Of a stretch of 64,000 nucleotides of DNA, positions 1 to 9,031 are shown one piece after another. Positions within the stretch are counted from its first letter, which is position 1. Each line of letters begins with the position of its first letter. The position numbers and the translations under genes were made by a program. Source of the stretch: Lysobacter sp. HDW10 (lineage in GTDB: Bacteria > Pseudomonadota > Gammaproteobacteria > Xanthomonadales > Xanthomonadaceae); assembly GCF_011300685.1 (NCBI RefSeq), contig NZ_CP049864.1:1480885-1544884 (forward strand), given 5' to 3'. The notes beneath the pieces are model-generated. The model was not told where the DNA came from. It was given only the letters and a program-made list of their open reading frames with translations, and made no database searches.

Positions 1-375
1 TTCTCGCGCAGTCAAGAACGCGCCGTCGCAATGAATGGCGAGCATCTTCTTCCAGTCTTCGAAGGCGAAGTCGGTGATCTTGTTGATGATCTGAATGCCG
101 GCGTTAGAGACCAGCACATCGACTTTGCCCCATTCGCCGACCACTTTGGCAATGCCGTCGATGACTTGCTGTTCTTGGGTGACGTCCATGGCCACTGCAA
201 GCGCTTCGCCACCCGCAGCGCGAATTTCTTGCGCTGCCGCTTCGGCAGCATCGATCTTCAAGTCTGCGATTGCGACACGTGCGCCGGCCTGTGCATACAC
301 TTCGGCGATTCGCTTGCCGATGCCATTGGCTGCGCCAGTGACGACGCAGACCTTATTTTTCAACGAGGTGTTCAT
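1..375 (-). CDS. SDR-family dehydrogenase, probable 3-hydroxybutyrate dehydrogenase (3' end outside window)
   Basis: Short-chain dehydrogenase/reductase, probably NAD-dependent oxidation of D-3-hydroxybutyrate. The first 125 residues can be read. They show the Rossmann glycine motif TGAANGIG at residues 13-20, an acidic residue after strand 2 (IADLK) suggesting NAD preference, and the NAG motif (VSNAGIQ). The catalytic Ser-Tyr-Lys lies beyond the window edge, so substrate assignment is tentative; acetoacetyl-CoA reductase or another SDR is possible. The start is the ATG at 375, with an AAAGGAG Shine-Dalgarno just upstream. The reading frame stays open to the edge. Confidence 0.8.
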   Translation of the reverse strand, partial: MNTSLKNKVCVVTGAANGIGKRIAEVYAQAGARVAIADLKIDAAEAAAQEIRAAGGEALAVAMDVTQEQQVIDGIAKVVGEWGKVDVLVSNAGIQIINKITDFAFEDWKKMLAIHCDGAFLTARE

Positions 376-433
376 TCAAGCTCCTTTCAGTCCTTTGATT
401 ATCGAGCTTCAATACGAAGCATCACGTGAAAAA

Positions 434-2137
434 CTAGCGATTGTCGGTGCCTACGAACTTCGTAGGGTCAGGGAGTGTTGTTGGAACCCCTTGAACGCAC
501 GTGGATTTTGCACAGAGTGCGGAGCGCAAGCGCGGGCTCGATTGCAAGAGGAAATGGAAGATGGTGTTTTCTTCGACATTACCGCGTACGGCATTGGCAC
601 CTGCACCCCACGCCCACACACCGACGTCATCACCGCCATGTGTTTCGGAACCCATCGGCACCAAAGCCTCTTGCATGTAATCGGGATCTTCGGTGTTGAC
701 GTTTTCAAGATTCGGACGCGCGTTCAACGGACGCTTGTAGTTGCGCACTTCGTGACCAAACTTTTTCGGTCCTTCTGCTTGCTGCGAGGTCGCACCGACA
801 TTGCCCGGGCCATTTGCGTAGACCAAGGTGGTGTACGGAAGGCCAGACGCATCGCGTGCGTACTTCGTAGCGTCACTCGATTCGCCACTGCCGCCTTTCA
901 CCTTGCCCAAGATGGGGTTGCCGCGCGCGGGGTAACCGACGAAGGTCAAGGTATGCGAGTGGTCTGCCGTCACGATCATCAAGGTATCTGCCGGATCGGA
1001 CATTTCTTGTGCGGCGCGCACAGCATCAGACAATGCAACCGTGTCAGAGAGCGCGCGATAGGCATTCCCTGCGTGGTTTGCATGGTCAATACGGCCGCCT
1101 TCCACTAACAACACGTAGCCATTGGGCTGAGCTTTCAGGCGCGTGATCGCGGCGCGTGTCATCTCTGCGAGCGAAGGTTCGCCAGCGCCGTCACGGGCGC
1201 GATCATGCTCGTATTGCATGTGGCTTGGTTCAAACAAGGCGAGTAGGGCACCTGAGGTCGGTGCGGCGCGCAATTGTTGTTCGTTCCACACATAGGTGCC
1301 ATCAGGATGGCGCGCTTTCCAATCTGCAATCAAATCTCTGCCATCACGACGCGCACCCTTTTTGTTCGGATACTCGGGATCCGTTTGTTGTGCCGTCATG
1401 AATCGCGCACGACCGCCGCCCATCAAAACATCGGGCCCGTGACCAAACCGGGTTTCAACCATTTGACGCGCAATGTCGACGCACCCGGCTTCGACATCTT
1501 TCGGTTTGAGTTTGGTGTCGTCTTCCCAGTTGCGATCTGCACTGTGACTAAACGTTGCGCCGGGTGTGGCATGGGTCACCCGCGCGGTGGACACGACGCC
1601 GGTGGCCATACCGCTGGATGCGGCGAGTTCCCACAAGGTCAACAACTCAGCTTTGCGCGCACTGCTGCAATCTCCGCGCGGCGCAGTTTGGCCGATGCTC
1701 AATACACCTAAGCGCGTTTTGACGCCCGTCGCCATGGCGGACATGGTGCCGGCGGAGTCAGGCGTCTGCGAATCCGTGTTGTAGGTACGGCTCAGTGCGG
1801 TGTGCGGCCAGCGCTCCCAAGACAGACGATTCTCTTCACCGCTGCCCCCTTTGCTTTGCCCTTCGAAAATCCGTGCGGCGGCAACCGTGGTCAGGCTCAT
1901 GCCGTCACCCACAAACAGAATCAGATTCTTGGCGCGGCCTTTCGAGGCGCCCAAGTTGGCCGCTTCGGCAGCACCTTGGTTAAACCACCACGCGGGCGTT
2001 TCCCCTGAGGGGCGGTCGATGCTGGGCGTCGAGATGACGACATCGGTAGCAGGAGATGATCCGGCGGGGGTCATTCCGGCACATGCGCCTAGCAGGGTGG
2101 ATAGGCAAGCAAGCGCTGTCGGCTTCAAGAAGTTCAT
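434..2137 (-). CDS. Alkaline phosphatase (PhoA superfamily), predicted lipoprotein
   Basis: Alkaline phosphatase that hydrolyses phosphate monoesters outside the inner membrane. From the ATG at 2137 the protein has 567 residues. A short hydrophobic leader ends in lipobox LLGAC with Cys19, so membrane anchoring is predicted, unlike soluble E. coli PhoA. Family motifs are present: metal-binding FVGDGM (Asp78), nucleophile loop DSAGT (Ser128), VEGGRIDHANH and TADHSH. An upstream in-frame ATG at 2212 would add 25 residues before the leader and is rejected for that reason. It is divergent from a cation symporter. A phosphate-scavenging role fits the Pho operon 12 kb away, but no convincing Pho box precedes this gene. 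Confidence 0.9.
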   Translation of the reverse strand: MNFLKPTALACLSTLLGACAGMTPAGSSPATDVVISTPSIDRPSGETPAWWFNQGAAEAANLGASKGRAKNLILFVGDGMSLTTVAAARIFEGQSKGGSGEENRLSWERWPHTALSRTYNTDSQTPDSAGTMSAMATGVKTRLGVLSIGQTAPRGDCSSARKAELLTLWELAASSGMATGVVSTARVTHATPGATFSHSADRNWEDDTKLKPKDVEAGCVDIARQMVETRFGHGPDVLMGGGRARFMTAQQTDPEYPNKKGARRDGRDLIADWKARHPDGTYVWNEQQLRAAPTSGALLALFEPSHMQYEHDRARDGAGEPSLAEMTRAAITRLKAQPNGYVLLVEGGRIDHANHAGNAYRALSDTVALSDAVRAAQEMSDPADTLMIVTADHSHTLTFVGYPARGNPILGKVKGGSGESSDATKYARDASGLPYTTLVYANGPGNVGATSQQAEGPKKFGHEVRNYKRPLNARPNLENVNTEDPDYMQEALVPMGSETHGGDDVGVWAWGAGANAVRGNVEENTIFHFLLQSSPRLRSALCAKSTCVQGVPTTLPDPTKFVGTDNR

Positions 2138-2271
2138 CGTTTTTAACCGTTCGAAGTTGTGTTCATTATGACTGTTCAGGATCACAGTCGCCGGATTCTT
2201 GCGCCATTCCATGCAGGTTGGCTTTGTCTCCGTTATTGTTTGGACTTCAACGTTCTTATAGCGACCGTACG

Positions 2272-3591
2272 ATGGCCTGGTGGTTTCGAATTCCGTTTTG
2301 GCAACGCGTAGTTGCCGGTTTTGTGCTCGGCATGTTCGCCGGTTGGGCCTTGGGTCAGAATGCGGTCACGTGGTTTGGCCCCTTGGGTGACGTCTACGTC
2401 AATCTGATCAAGATGATTGCCATCCCGCTCGTGTTCTTCGCGGTGGTGAGTGCCGTCAGTTCCTTGCATGGACAAAAATCCATTGCCGCCTTGGGCGGTC
2501 GAACCTTCTTGTGGTTTGCGATCACGGCAGTGTTAGCGGTGGGTGTCGGTTTGGTGTTCGGTTGGGTGCTGAAGCCGGGTGTCGGCGTCGATGTGGCTAG
2601 CATGCAGGTGGCATCCGACTACACACCCAAAAATGTGCCGGGTCCGCTACAGGTACTGATGAACCTCGTGCCGGAGAATCCGTTCCGAGCAATGGCCGCG
2701 TTGGGCACCGGCAAGGACGAAAACGGTCAATCCATCATCGTGCCAAGCAACTTCACCGTTTTGCAGGTGATCTTCTTTGCAGGGTTGATCGGGTTCTCGT
2801 TGGTCAAGCTGGGCGCGAAGACGGCGGGTGTTCGCGATATCTTCAAACAATCCAGCGAAGTCATGATTCAAGTGACGCGCTACGTACTTGAGTTCACGCC
2901 GATTGGTACCTTCGGTTTGATTGCTGCATTGGTCGGTGGGTATGGCTTCGAGCAATTGATTCCGCTCGGTAAGTTTGTGATTGCGTTGTATGCGGCCTGC
3001 GCCTTCCACATCATCTTTGTGTACTCCGGTTTGCTCTTGGCACATGGCCTGAATCCTTGGAAGTTCTTCAAAGGGGCAGCGCCTGCCATGCAAGTCGCCT
3101 TTGTTGCCTCAAGTAGTTTTGCTGCATTGCCGATGTCATTGCGCTCGGCGGCAGACAACTTAGGCGTGAATAAGGACTATGCAGGCTTCGCCGTGCCCTT
3201 AGGGGCGAGCATTAAGATGGATGGCTGTGGTGCCATTTATCCGGCTTTGTCCGCAGTGTTCATTGCACAGTTCATGGGGCTTGATTTGTCGACCGGGCAA
3301 TACTTCATTATTGCGCTGGCTTCGGTGCTCGGTAGTTTCGGAACCGCAGGTGTGCCGGGTACGGCTGTCATCATGGTGACGGTGGTGTTGAGCGCGGCGG
3401 GCCTTCCGTTGCACGCCATTGGTATTCTCTACGCCATTGATCGCGTGCTCGACATGATGCGTACGATGACCAATGTCACCGGCCAAGTGTTAGTCCCGGT
3501 ATTGGTGGCGAAGGAAACCGGTCTGCTCGATCAAGCAGTCTATGATTCGGCACACGTCCACGTGGGTTTGGAAGATCAAGAGCGCGCCTGA
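2272..3591 (+). CDS. Dicarboxylate/amino acid:cation symporter (DAACS family, GltP/DctA type)
   Basis: Inner-membrane secondary transporter of 439 residues, expected to import dicarboxylates or acidic amino acids. Seen: many hydrophobic segments; a serine-rich re-entrant loop (ASSSFAALP); the HP2 stretch GTAGVPGTA; and signatures LGASIKMDGCGAIYP and DRVLDMMRTMTNVTGQ. The last motif normally ends NVTGD in sodium-coupled members, where that Asp ligates Na+; here it is Gln. Coupling to protons or altered sodium use is therefore possible (inference). The start at 2272 (MAWWFRIPFW) is chosen because the longer frame from 2056 reads antisense to the phosphatase leader and lacks homology-like sequence. 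Substrate unknown. Confidence 0.88.
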   Translation: MAWWFRIPFWQRVVAGFVLGMFAGWALGQNAVTWFGPLGDVYVNLIKMIAIPLVFFAVVSAVSSLHGQKSIAALGGRTFLWFAITAVLAVGVGLVFGWVLKPGVGVDVASMQVASDYTPKNVPGPLQVLMNLVPENPFRAMAALGTGKDENGQSIIVPSNFTVLQVIFFAGLIGFSLVKLGAKTAGVRDIFKQSSEVMIQVTRYVLEFTPIGTFGLIAALVGGYGFEQLIPLGKFVIALYAACAFHIIFVYSGLLLAHGLNPWKFFKGAAPAMQVAFVASSSFAALPMSLRSAADNLGVNKDYAGFAVPLGASIKMDGCGAIYPALSAVFIAQFMGLDLSTGQYFIIALASVLGSFGTAGVPGTAVIMVTVVLSAAGLPLHAIGILYAIDRVLDMMRTMTNVTGQVLVPVLVAKETGLLDQAVYDSAHVHVGLEDQERA

Positions 3592-3622
3592 GTTCGGGCG
3601 CGTCGTAATACGGAGATAAGCA

Positions 3623-3889
3623 ATGGCCACCGGTTGGGCCGGCGACGGCGCAGTTCAAGACCAAATCGATGCAACGGTCAAAGATGCGATCAAGCGTGCG
3701 CGGCAGCAATTGCCGGCAGGAGAAGGACTCGAGTATTGCGAGGCATGTGATGCTGAGATCCCGCCTGCGCGTCGAAAGGCCATGCCGGGCGTGCGATTGT
3801 GTGTGCCGTGCCAAGAAAGCGTAGATGCTGAAAATGGGCAAGGCGCCGGATACAACCGTCGCGGCAGTAAAGACAGCCAGCTGCGATAA
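3623..3889 (+). CDS. ybiI: DksA/TraR-family C4 zinc-finger protein YbiI
   Basis: Small 88-residue protein with the DksA/TraR C4 zinc finger: a CEAC pair and a CVPC pair separated by the PPARRKAMPGVRL helix region. DksA/TraR proteins bind RNA polymerase through the secondary channel; the short TraR-type members lack the long coiled coil. The length and the beginning (MATGWA) and end (GYNRRGSKDSQLR) match E. coli YbiI as I remember it. A DQIDA segment near the N-terminus resembles the DxxDxA tip motif. It lies 31 bp after the symporter gene, possibly co-transcribed. The function of YbiI itself is poorly known. Confidence 0.9.
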   Translation: MATGWAGDGAVQDQIDATVKDAIKRARQQLPAGEGLEYCEACDAEIPPARRKAMPGVRLCVPCQESVDAENGQGAGYNRRGSKDSQLR

Positions 3890-3892
3890 GGC

Positions 3893-6800
3893 TTAAGAGA
3901 TTCTGAGTAAGGTGAAGAGGCCTTGTGCCTGCTTCATGCGACTTGCAAAGTCTGGAAGATCGGCGTCGACGATGCGCAGTTTTTCCGGGCCATCCATTCG
4001 ATAGCGATTGGGTTGCGATTGAATCAACTTGATCAATGACATCGGATCAATATTCGGGCGTGCGACAAATTGCACGCGTCCGCCTTTTTCACCCAGCACC
4101 AATTTCTTGATGCCCATGCGCGTCGCTTCCAGTTTGAGTTCCGCGATCGCAAACAAATGCTTGACGGGATCCGGCAGCAAGCCAAAGCGATCGATCAGCT
4201 CGACCTGTAGGTCACGCAAACTGTCTTCATCACGCGCGGCGCTGATGCGCTTGTACAGCGTGAGCCGCGTGTGCACGTCGGGGAGATAGTCTTCCGGTAT
4301 CAATGCGGGGACGTGCAATTCCACTTCAGCGCCACGCGCAACATCCGCGTCGTATTCGGGAATCTTCCCCTCTTTGATACTTCGTACAGCGCGCTCCAAC
4401 AGCTCGGTATACAGACTGAAGCCCACTTCTGTCATCTGACCACTTTGATCTTCGCCTAGCAGTTCACCTGCGCCGCGAATTTCCAAATCATGTGTGGCCA
4501 ACAAGAAGCCTGCGCCCAATTCATCCATCGAGCTGATGGCTTCAAGGCGCTTTCGCGCGTCTGCGGTGATCGAGCGATCATCAGGAAGGAGCAAATACGC
4601 ATAGGCGCGGTGATGAGAACGACCGACCCGGCCGCGAAGCTGATGCAACTGCGCCAAGCCGAACATGTCCGCGCGATTGATGATCATCGTGTTTGCGTTC
4701 GGGATATCGATGCCGGATTCAACAATGGTTGAACACAGCAAGACGTTGACGCGCTGCTTCTGGAAATCCAGCATCACTTGCTCGAGATCGCGCTCGGGCA
4801 TTTGACCATGCGCGACGCCGATGCGCGCTTCGGGAATCAGTTCTTCCAACGTAAGCTTCATGCGTTGGATGCTGTCCAGGTCATTGTGCAAGAAGTACAC
4901 CTGACCACCGCGGCCCAACTCGCGTTGAAACGCTTCTTTCAGCAGTGCGGTATCCCAAGGCACGACGAAGGTCTGTACGGCGAGCCGGTTTGCAGGTGCC
5001 GTTGCAATGATCGAAAGGTCGCGCAAGCCTGCCATGGCCATGTTGAGCGTACGTGGAATGGGCGTGGCCGTGAGCGTTAACAAATGCACATTGGCGCGCA
5101 GCGCTTTGAGCGCCTCCTTTTGCCGTACGCCGAACCGTTGTTCTTCATCAACAATGACCAAACCCAGATCTTTGAATCGAATGTCGGGACTCAGGAGTTT
5201 GTGCGTGCCGACAATGACGTCGATTTCGCCGCGTTCCAGTTGCTCAAGTGCAAGCTTGGTTTCCTTTGCGGTCTTGAAGCGCGACAGCACGTCTACTTTC
5301 AACGGACAATCTGCAAATCGATCACGGAAGTTGCGGTAGTGCTGTTCCGCCAGTAACGTGGTCGGAACAAGTACAGCCACTTGTTTGCCTGCGGATGCAG
5401 CCGCGAATGCAGCGCGCACAGCAACCTCGGTCTTGCCGAACCCGACATCCCCACAGACAACGCGGTCCATGGGTTGCGATGAGGCCAGGTCGCGCAGCAC
5501 GGATTCAATCGCCGCATATTGGTCAGGCGTTTCTTCAAATGGAAAGCTTGCCGCGAAAGGCTCATATAGCGCACGATCGGTTTCCAGCGCAATGCCTGCA
5601 CGGGCTCGTCGACGCGCTTGAATGTCCAACAATTCGGCCGCAACGTCGCGTACTTTTTCTGCGGCTTTTTGTTTGGCCTTGGTCCAGCGCTCGCCACCCA
5701 ATGAATGCAGCGGTGCGGTTTCAGGCGATGCGCCCGAATAACGCGAGACCAAATCCAATTGCGAGACCGGCACGTAGAGACGGTCGCCTTTCGCGTACTC
5801 GATATCGAGGTATTCGCCGAGCTCACCGTCGGTTTCCAGGGTGATCAAGCCGCGATAGCGACCGACACCGTGGTCTTCGTGCACGATTGGCGCACCTTCA
5901 GTCAATTCACCCAAATCACGAATGATGGATTCGGGTTCTCTAACCGGCTTGCGTGAGCGCCGTGTGTGACTCGCGCGCTCGGGGAAGAATTGCTGCTCGG
6001 TGAGCACTGCAACCAAGGGCGAATCGGTCGCGAATCCGTCCGTCAGTGGTGCGACGCAAATGCTGATGTGTTTGGGTTGCGCAGTCGCATCAAAGCCGAG
6101 CGACGCGCGAACTTCAGGCGCAATGCCGGCGGCACGGAACACATCAAGCAAAGCCTCACGTCGACCCGCGGATTCCGCGGCAATGCGAATCTCACCGGGG
6201 TAGGCCGCGGCAAACTGCTTAAACGCCGCAGCAGGCGCATCAGAGTGTCCGGCGAGCGGCAAGGGCGGCACAGGTTGCACGCCCGTCGCTAACGCATCTT
6301 GAAATCGCGGGTGCGCACTGCCGCACACTTCAATCAGTGCGTTTTGATTCAGCTGCGCGCGCAATTGATCGGGCGTCCAATACAGCTCATTGGGCGGCAA
6401 TATCGGACGCTCTAAGTCATATCGGCGCTGTTCGTAGCGGTGCTCGGTTTGTGTCCAGAATCGATCCAAGTTCGGACCGATGTCTTCGCACAAGACGGGT
6501 AGGGTGTTTTGCGGCAGGTACTCGAACAGTGTCGAGGTCTGCGCATGCCCCTTTTCGTCGGTATAAAACAGCGGCAGCCAAGCTTCAATGCCCGCCGGCA
6601 AAATGCCTGACTTCAAGTCTTTATACAAAGCGCTCTGCCGTGTGTCGATATCAAACCGCTCGCGCAAGATGCGCATCACCTGCTCGATCGAATGCTCACT
6701 GACAGGCACTTCGCGCCCTGGTAGTAGGCGAACGTGTTCCACATGATCTTGCGAACGTTGGCTCTCTGGATCAAAGGCACGCAAGGTATCGATTTCATCA

Positions 6801-7390
6801 TCGAACAATTCAATGCGATACGGCGTTGTGGTGCCCATTGGAAACACATCGAGCAAACCGCCACGCACTGCAAAGTCGCCGGGGTCCAAGACTTGCGGGA
6901 CGTTGCGGTAGCCGGCTGATTCGAGACGGCGCTTTTCGGCATCGAAATCGAGCTTTTCGCCCCGTACGTAGTTAAAACTACCGCCCACGATGTGCGAGAT
7001 CGGCGCAAGCCGCTGAACCAAGGTCTGCACAGGCACGACAACGACGCCGTGCTTCAGTCGAGACAAGTGATGCAAGGTTGCGAGGCGTTGCGAGGTGATC
7101 TCGGGGTGCGGACTGAAACTGTCGTAGGGCAGGGTTTCCCAATCGGGAAAGGGCAGGACTTCGATCGTCGCCTGTGCGCTGGCTAAGACGCGCAGGTCAT
7201 TTTCGATCTGATGTGCGTATTGGTTGTCGGGCGCTACGACGAGCAACGGGCCGTCATGCGAGACCGCCGCCTGCAGAATTGCAAAGGCAAGACCCGTTCG
7301 TGTGCCGGGCGAACGCCACCAAGCGCGCTGATGGCCTGCGCGCGGGAGCAAGTTGGTGTTCGAGGTTCGGTCGCTCATGTGAACGCGCAT
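3893..7390 (-). CDS. mfd: Transcription-repair coupling factor Mfd
   Basis: Mfd displaces RNA polymerase stalled at DNA lesions and recruits UvrA. The 1165 residues are close to the E. coli length (1148). Order seen: UvrB-homology N-terminal region with LPFPDWETLPYD, RNA-polymerase-interacting domain around GEYLDIEYAKGDRLYVPV, then the RecG-like SF2 motor with Walker A GDVGFGKTEV, Walker B DEEQRFGV, motif III LTATPIPRT and motif VI QLRGRVGRS, then the C-terminal TRCF domain. The start is uncertain: ATG at 7390 or the in-frame ATG at 7378 (MSDRTSN), neither with a clear ribosome site. It ends 3 bp from the convergent ybiI gene. Confidence 0.97.
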   Translation of the reverse strand: MRVHMSDRTSNTNLLPRAGHQRAWWRSPGTRTGLAFAILQAAVSHDGPLLVVAPDNQYAHQIENDLRVLASAQATIEVLPFPDWETLPYDSFSPHPEITSQRLATLHHLSRLKHGVVVVPVQTLVQRLAPISHIVGGSFNYVRGEKLDFDAEKRRLESAGYRNVPQVLDPGDFAVRGGLLDVFPMGTTTPYRIELFDDEIDTLRAFDPESQRSQDHVEHVRLLPGREVPVSEHSIEQVMRILRERFDIDTRQSALYKDLKSGILPAGIEAWLPLFYTDEKGHAQTSTLFEYLPQNTLPVLCEDIGPNLDRFWTQTEHRYEQRRYDLERPILPPNELYWTPDQLRAQLNQNALIEVCGSAHPRFQDALATGVQPVPPLPLAGHSDAPAAAFKQFAAAYPGEIRIAAESAGRREALLDVFRAAGIAPEVRASLGFDATAQPKHISICVAPLTDGFATDSPLVAVLTEQQFFPERASHTRRSRKPVREPESIIRDLGELTEGAPIVHEDHGVGRYRGLITLETDGELGEYLDIEYAKGDRLYVPVSQLDLVSRYSGASPETAPLHSLGGERWTKAKQKAAEKVRDVAAELLDIQARRRARAGIALETDRALYEPFAASFPFEETPDQYAAIESVLRDLASSQPMDRVVCGDVGFGKTEVAVRAAFAAASAGKQVAVLVPTTLLAEQHYRNFRDRFADCPLKVDVLSRFKTAKETKLALEQLERGEIDVIVGTHKLLSPDIRFKDLGLVIVDEEQRFGVRQKEALKALRANVHLLTLTATPIPRTLNMAMAGLRDLSIIATAPANRLAVQTFVVPWDTALLKEAFQRELGRGGQVYFLHNDLDSIQRMKLTLEELIPEARIGVAHGQMPERDLEQVMLDFQKQRVNVLLCSTIVESGIDIPNANTMIINRADMFGLAQLHQLRGRVGRSHHRAYAYLLLPDDRSITADARKRLEAISSMDELGAGFLLATHDLEIRGAGELLGEDQSGQMTEVGFSLYTELLERAVRSIKEGKIPEYDADVARGAEVELHVPALIPEDYLPDVHTRLTLYKRISAARDEDSLRDLQVELIDRFGLLPDPVKHLFAIAELKLEATRMGIKKLVLGEKGGRVQFVARPNIDPMSLIKLIQSQPNRYRMDGPEKLRIVDADLPDFASRMKQAQGLFTLLRIS

Positions 7391-7433
7391 TTTAGCGGAC
7401 GCGCGTCATAAGACTCCGCCATGTAGCGTGCGA

Positions 7434-7988
7434 TCAGGCTTCTGCTGCGCTTCCGCCATCTAAGACGACACGCACCAATCCGGATTCTTCACTTTCGCTT
7501 TGACGTTGAAAGCCCAACGAGTCAGCGTGGTCCAAAATCGGACTGTTTTCCTGCGGCAAATCACCGACCATCCGGCTGATGCCACGTCCTTTGGTCCAGC
7601 GTGACAAGCGCGACAGCAAGTGGCGACCCAGTCCCAAGTTCAAAACATTTCTGCCCACGAGCACATGAAACTCTGCCTCGTCCGAGCCTTCTTCGGTTCT
7701 GCCGCGAATCAAAGCGAAAATCATGGCTTCGCCGGGATCGTAGGGTTCGGTCGCAACCAAAACGAACTCATTCTTGGGATCAGGTTGGGCGATGCTCGCC
7801 GCATCATCGACACCGAGTTCAGTGTCACGCGACTGAAAGGTCTTGGCCACAGACTGCGGCTCAAACAGCGGGAAAGTCGCGCGAAGAATAATGGCGTCTT
7901 CTGGACGAATCGGGCGGATCAACACTTCCCGACCGTTCGCGAGCTGCATTTTTTCGTGCCAAGGCGGCAATTGATTACGTATAGCCAT
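7434..7988 (-). CDS. GNAT-family N-acetyltransferase
   Basis: 184-residue protein of the GNAT fold. The opening segment ANGREVLIRPIRPEDA resembles the acetyltransferase domain of protein lysine acetyltransferases of the Pat/YfiQ type. The acetyl-CoA loop appears as NLGLGRHLLSRLS, a fair match to the Q/RxxGxG/A motif. No acyl-CoA-synthetase domain is attached. The substrate (protein lysine or small molecule) cannot be inferred. It is read in the same direction as mfd, about 43 bp upstream of it, and diverges from the CDF transporter. Confidence 0.75.
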   Translation of the reverse strand: MAIRNQLPPWHEKMQLANGREVLIRPIRPEDAIILRATFPLFEPQSVAKTFQSRDTELGVDDAASIAQPDPKNEFVLVATEPYDPGEAMIFALIRGRTEEGSDEAEFHVLVGRNVLNLGLGRHLLSRLSRWTKGRGISRMVGDLPQENSPILDHADSLGFQRQSESEESGLVRVVLDGGSAAEA

Positions 7989-8092
7989 AACTACATCCTG
8001 CCATGATTCGAAGGTGAATGCTGCCTATATGAATCGGGGTTTTGCATTCGTTTTGGTAGACTGGCCCACGTTTTGTGAAGCAGGAAGTCCCG

Positions 8093-9031
8093 ATGTCAGG
8101 CGGCAATGATTCAACCCGAGCCATCTTATTCGCCTTAGGGGCAAATTTCGCCATTGCGTGCGCAAAAGGGGTCGCGGCGTTCTTCACAGGCTCAAGCGCG
8201 ATGTTGGCCGAAACCGTCCATTCGCTGGCGGATTGTGGCAATCAACTCTTGCTGATTCTCGGCGTCAAACAGTCCAAGCATCCGGCGACCGATGAGTACC
8301 CCTTGGGTTACGGCAAGGCCATCTATTTTTGGTCATTCCTCGTGGCCGTCATGCTATTTACGGTCGGCGGTATGTACTCGCTGTACGAAGGTTGGCACAA
8401 GCTGCATGACCTGCACGCCCCTGACGTCAGCAAGCTCTGGTGGGCGGTCGCCGTCTTGGTATTCGCCATTGTGGCGGAAGGCGTGTCGATGCGCGCCTGC
8501 TTGCAAGAGGTCGCAAAGGCCCGTGGGTCGCGCACTATGTGGCAATGGTTCCGGACCAGTCGGCAGGCTGAGCTCATCGTGATTTTTGGTGAAGACTTGG
8601 CGGCGCTGCTAGGTCTGATTTTTGCTTTGGCCGCCGTGTTGCTGACCATCCTTACCGGCAACCCACTTTGGGATGCCTTGGGTACCCTGGCCATCGGTGT
8701 GTTGTTGATCGTCGTTGCGGTATTTGTCGCCATTGAAGTGAAAGCGATGTTGATCGGTCAACGTATGGATCCGGATCGCGAGCGTCGCTTGCGCGAATTT
8801 ATCGAGCAACAGCCTGAAGTGGAGCGCGTCATCAGCTTGATTACGCTTCAACTTGGCAACGAAGTCATGATGTCCGTGCAGGCGATTTTGAAAGACCACG
8901 ACTCTGTGCCGGGTTTCATACAGCAGATCAACGCGATCGAGCGCCGAATCAAAGCTGAATTCGCCGAAGTGCGTTGGAGCTTTTTCGAACCGGAAATCGC
9001 GGGTTCCGACAAGATGCCGCTGGATACTTAA
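8093..9031 (+). CDS. Cation diffusion facilitator (CDF) metal transporter
   Basis: 312-residue inner-membrane metal/proton antiporter of the CDF family, probably exporting divalent metal. Seen: about six hydrophobic segments, the TM2 site HSLAD, the proline/glycine-rich loop DEYPLGYGKAIYFW, and a C-terminal cytoplasmic domain (ERVISLITLQLGNEVMMSVQ). In TM5 the usual HxxxD-like site reads FGEDLAALLG, with Glu-Asp rather than His, reminiscent of the ZnT9-like subgroup. The start at 8093 is preferred over the GTG at 8075 because AGGAAG lies 7 bp before it. Its stop overlaps the convergent rlmJ end by 4 bp. Metal specificity is unknown. Confidence 0.88.
   Translation: MSGGNDSTRAILFALGANFAIACAKGVAAFFTGSSAMLAETVHSLADCGNQLLLILGVKQSKHPATDEYPLGYGKAIYFWSFLVAVMLFTVGGMYSLYEGWHKLHDLHAPDVSKLWWAVAVLVFAIVAEGVSMRACLQEVAKARGSRTMWQWFRTSRQAELIVIFGEDLAALLGLIFALAAVLLTILTGNPLWDALGTLAIGVLLIVVAVFVAIEVKAMLIGQRMDPDRERRLREFIEQQPEVERVISLITLQLGNEVMMSVQAILKDHDSVPGFIQQINAIERRIKAEFAEVRWSFFEPEIAGSDKMPLDT

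Noticed and set aside
95-1108. Long plus-strand open frame of 337 codons
   Set aside because: It lies antisense to the alkaline phosphatase and the SDR gene, has no family-like motifs and no ribosome site.
2138-2271. Possible Pho box before the alkaline phosphatase gene
   Set aside because: Only isolated CTGTGAT- and CAGTCAT-like pieces are present and they do not repeat every 11 bp, unlike the clear box before phoB.
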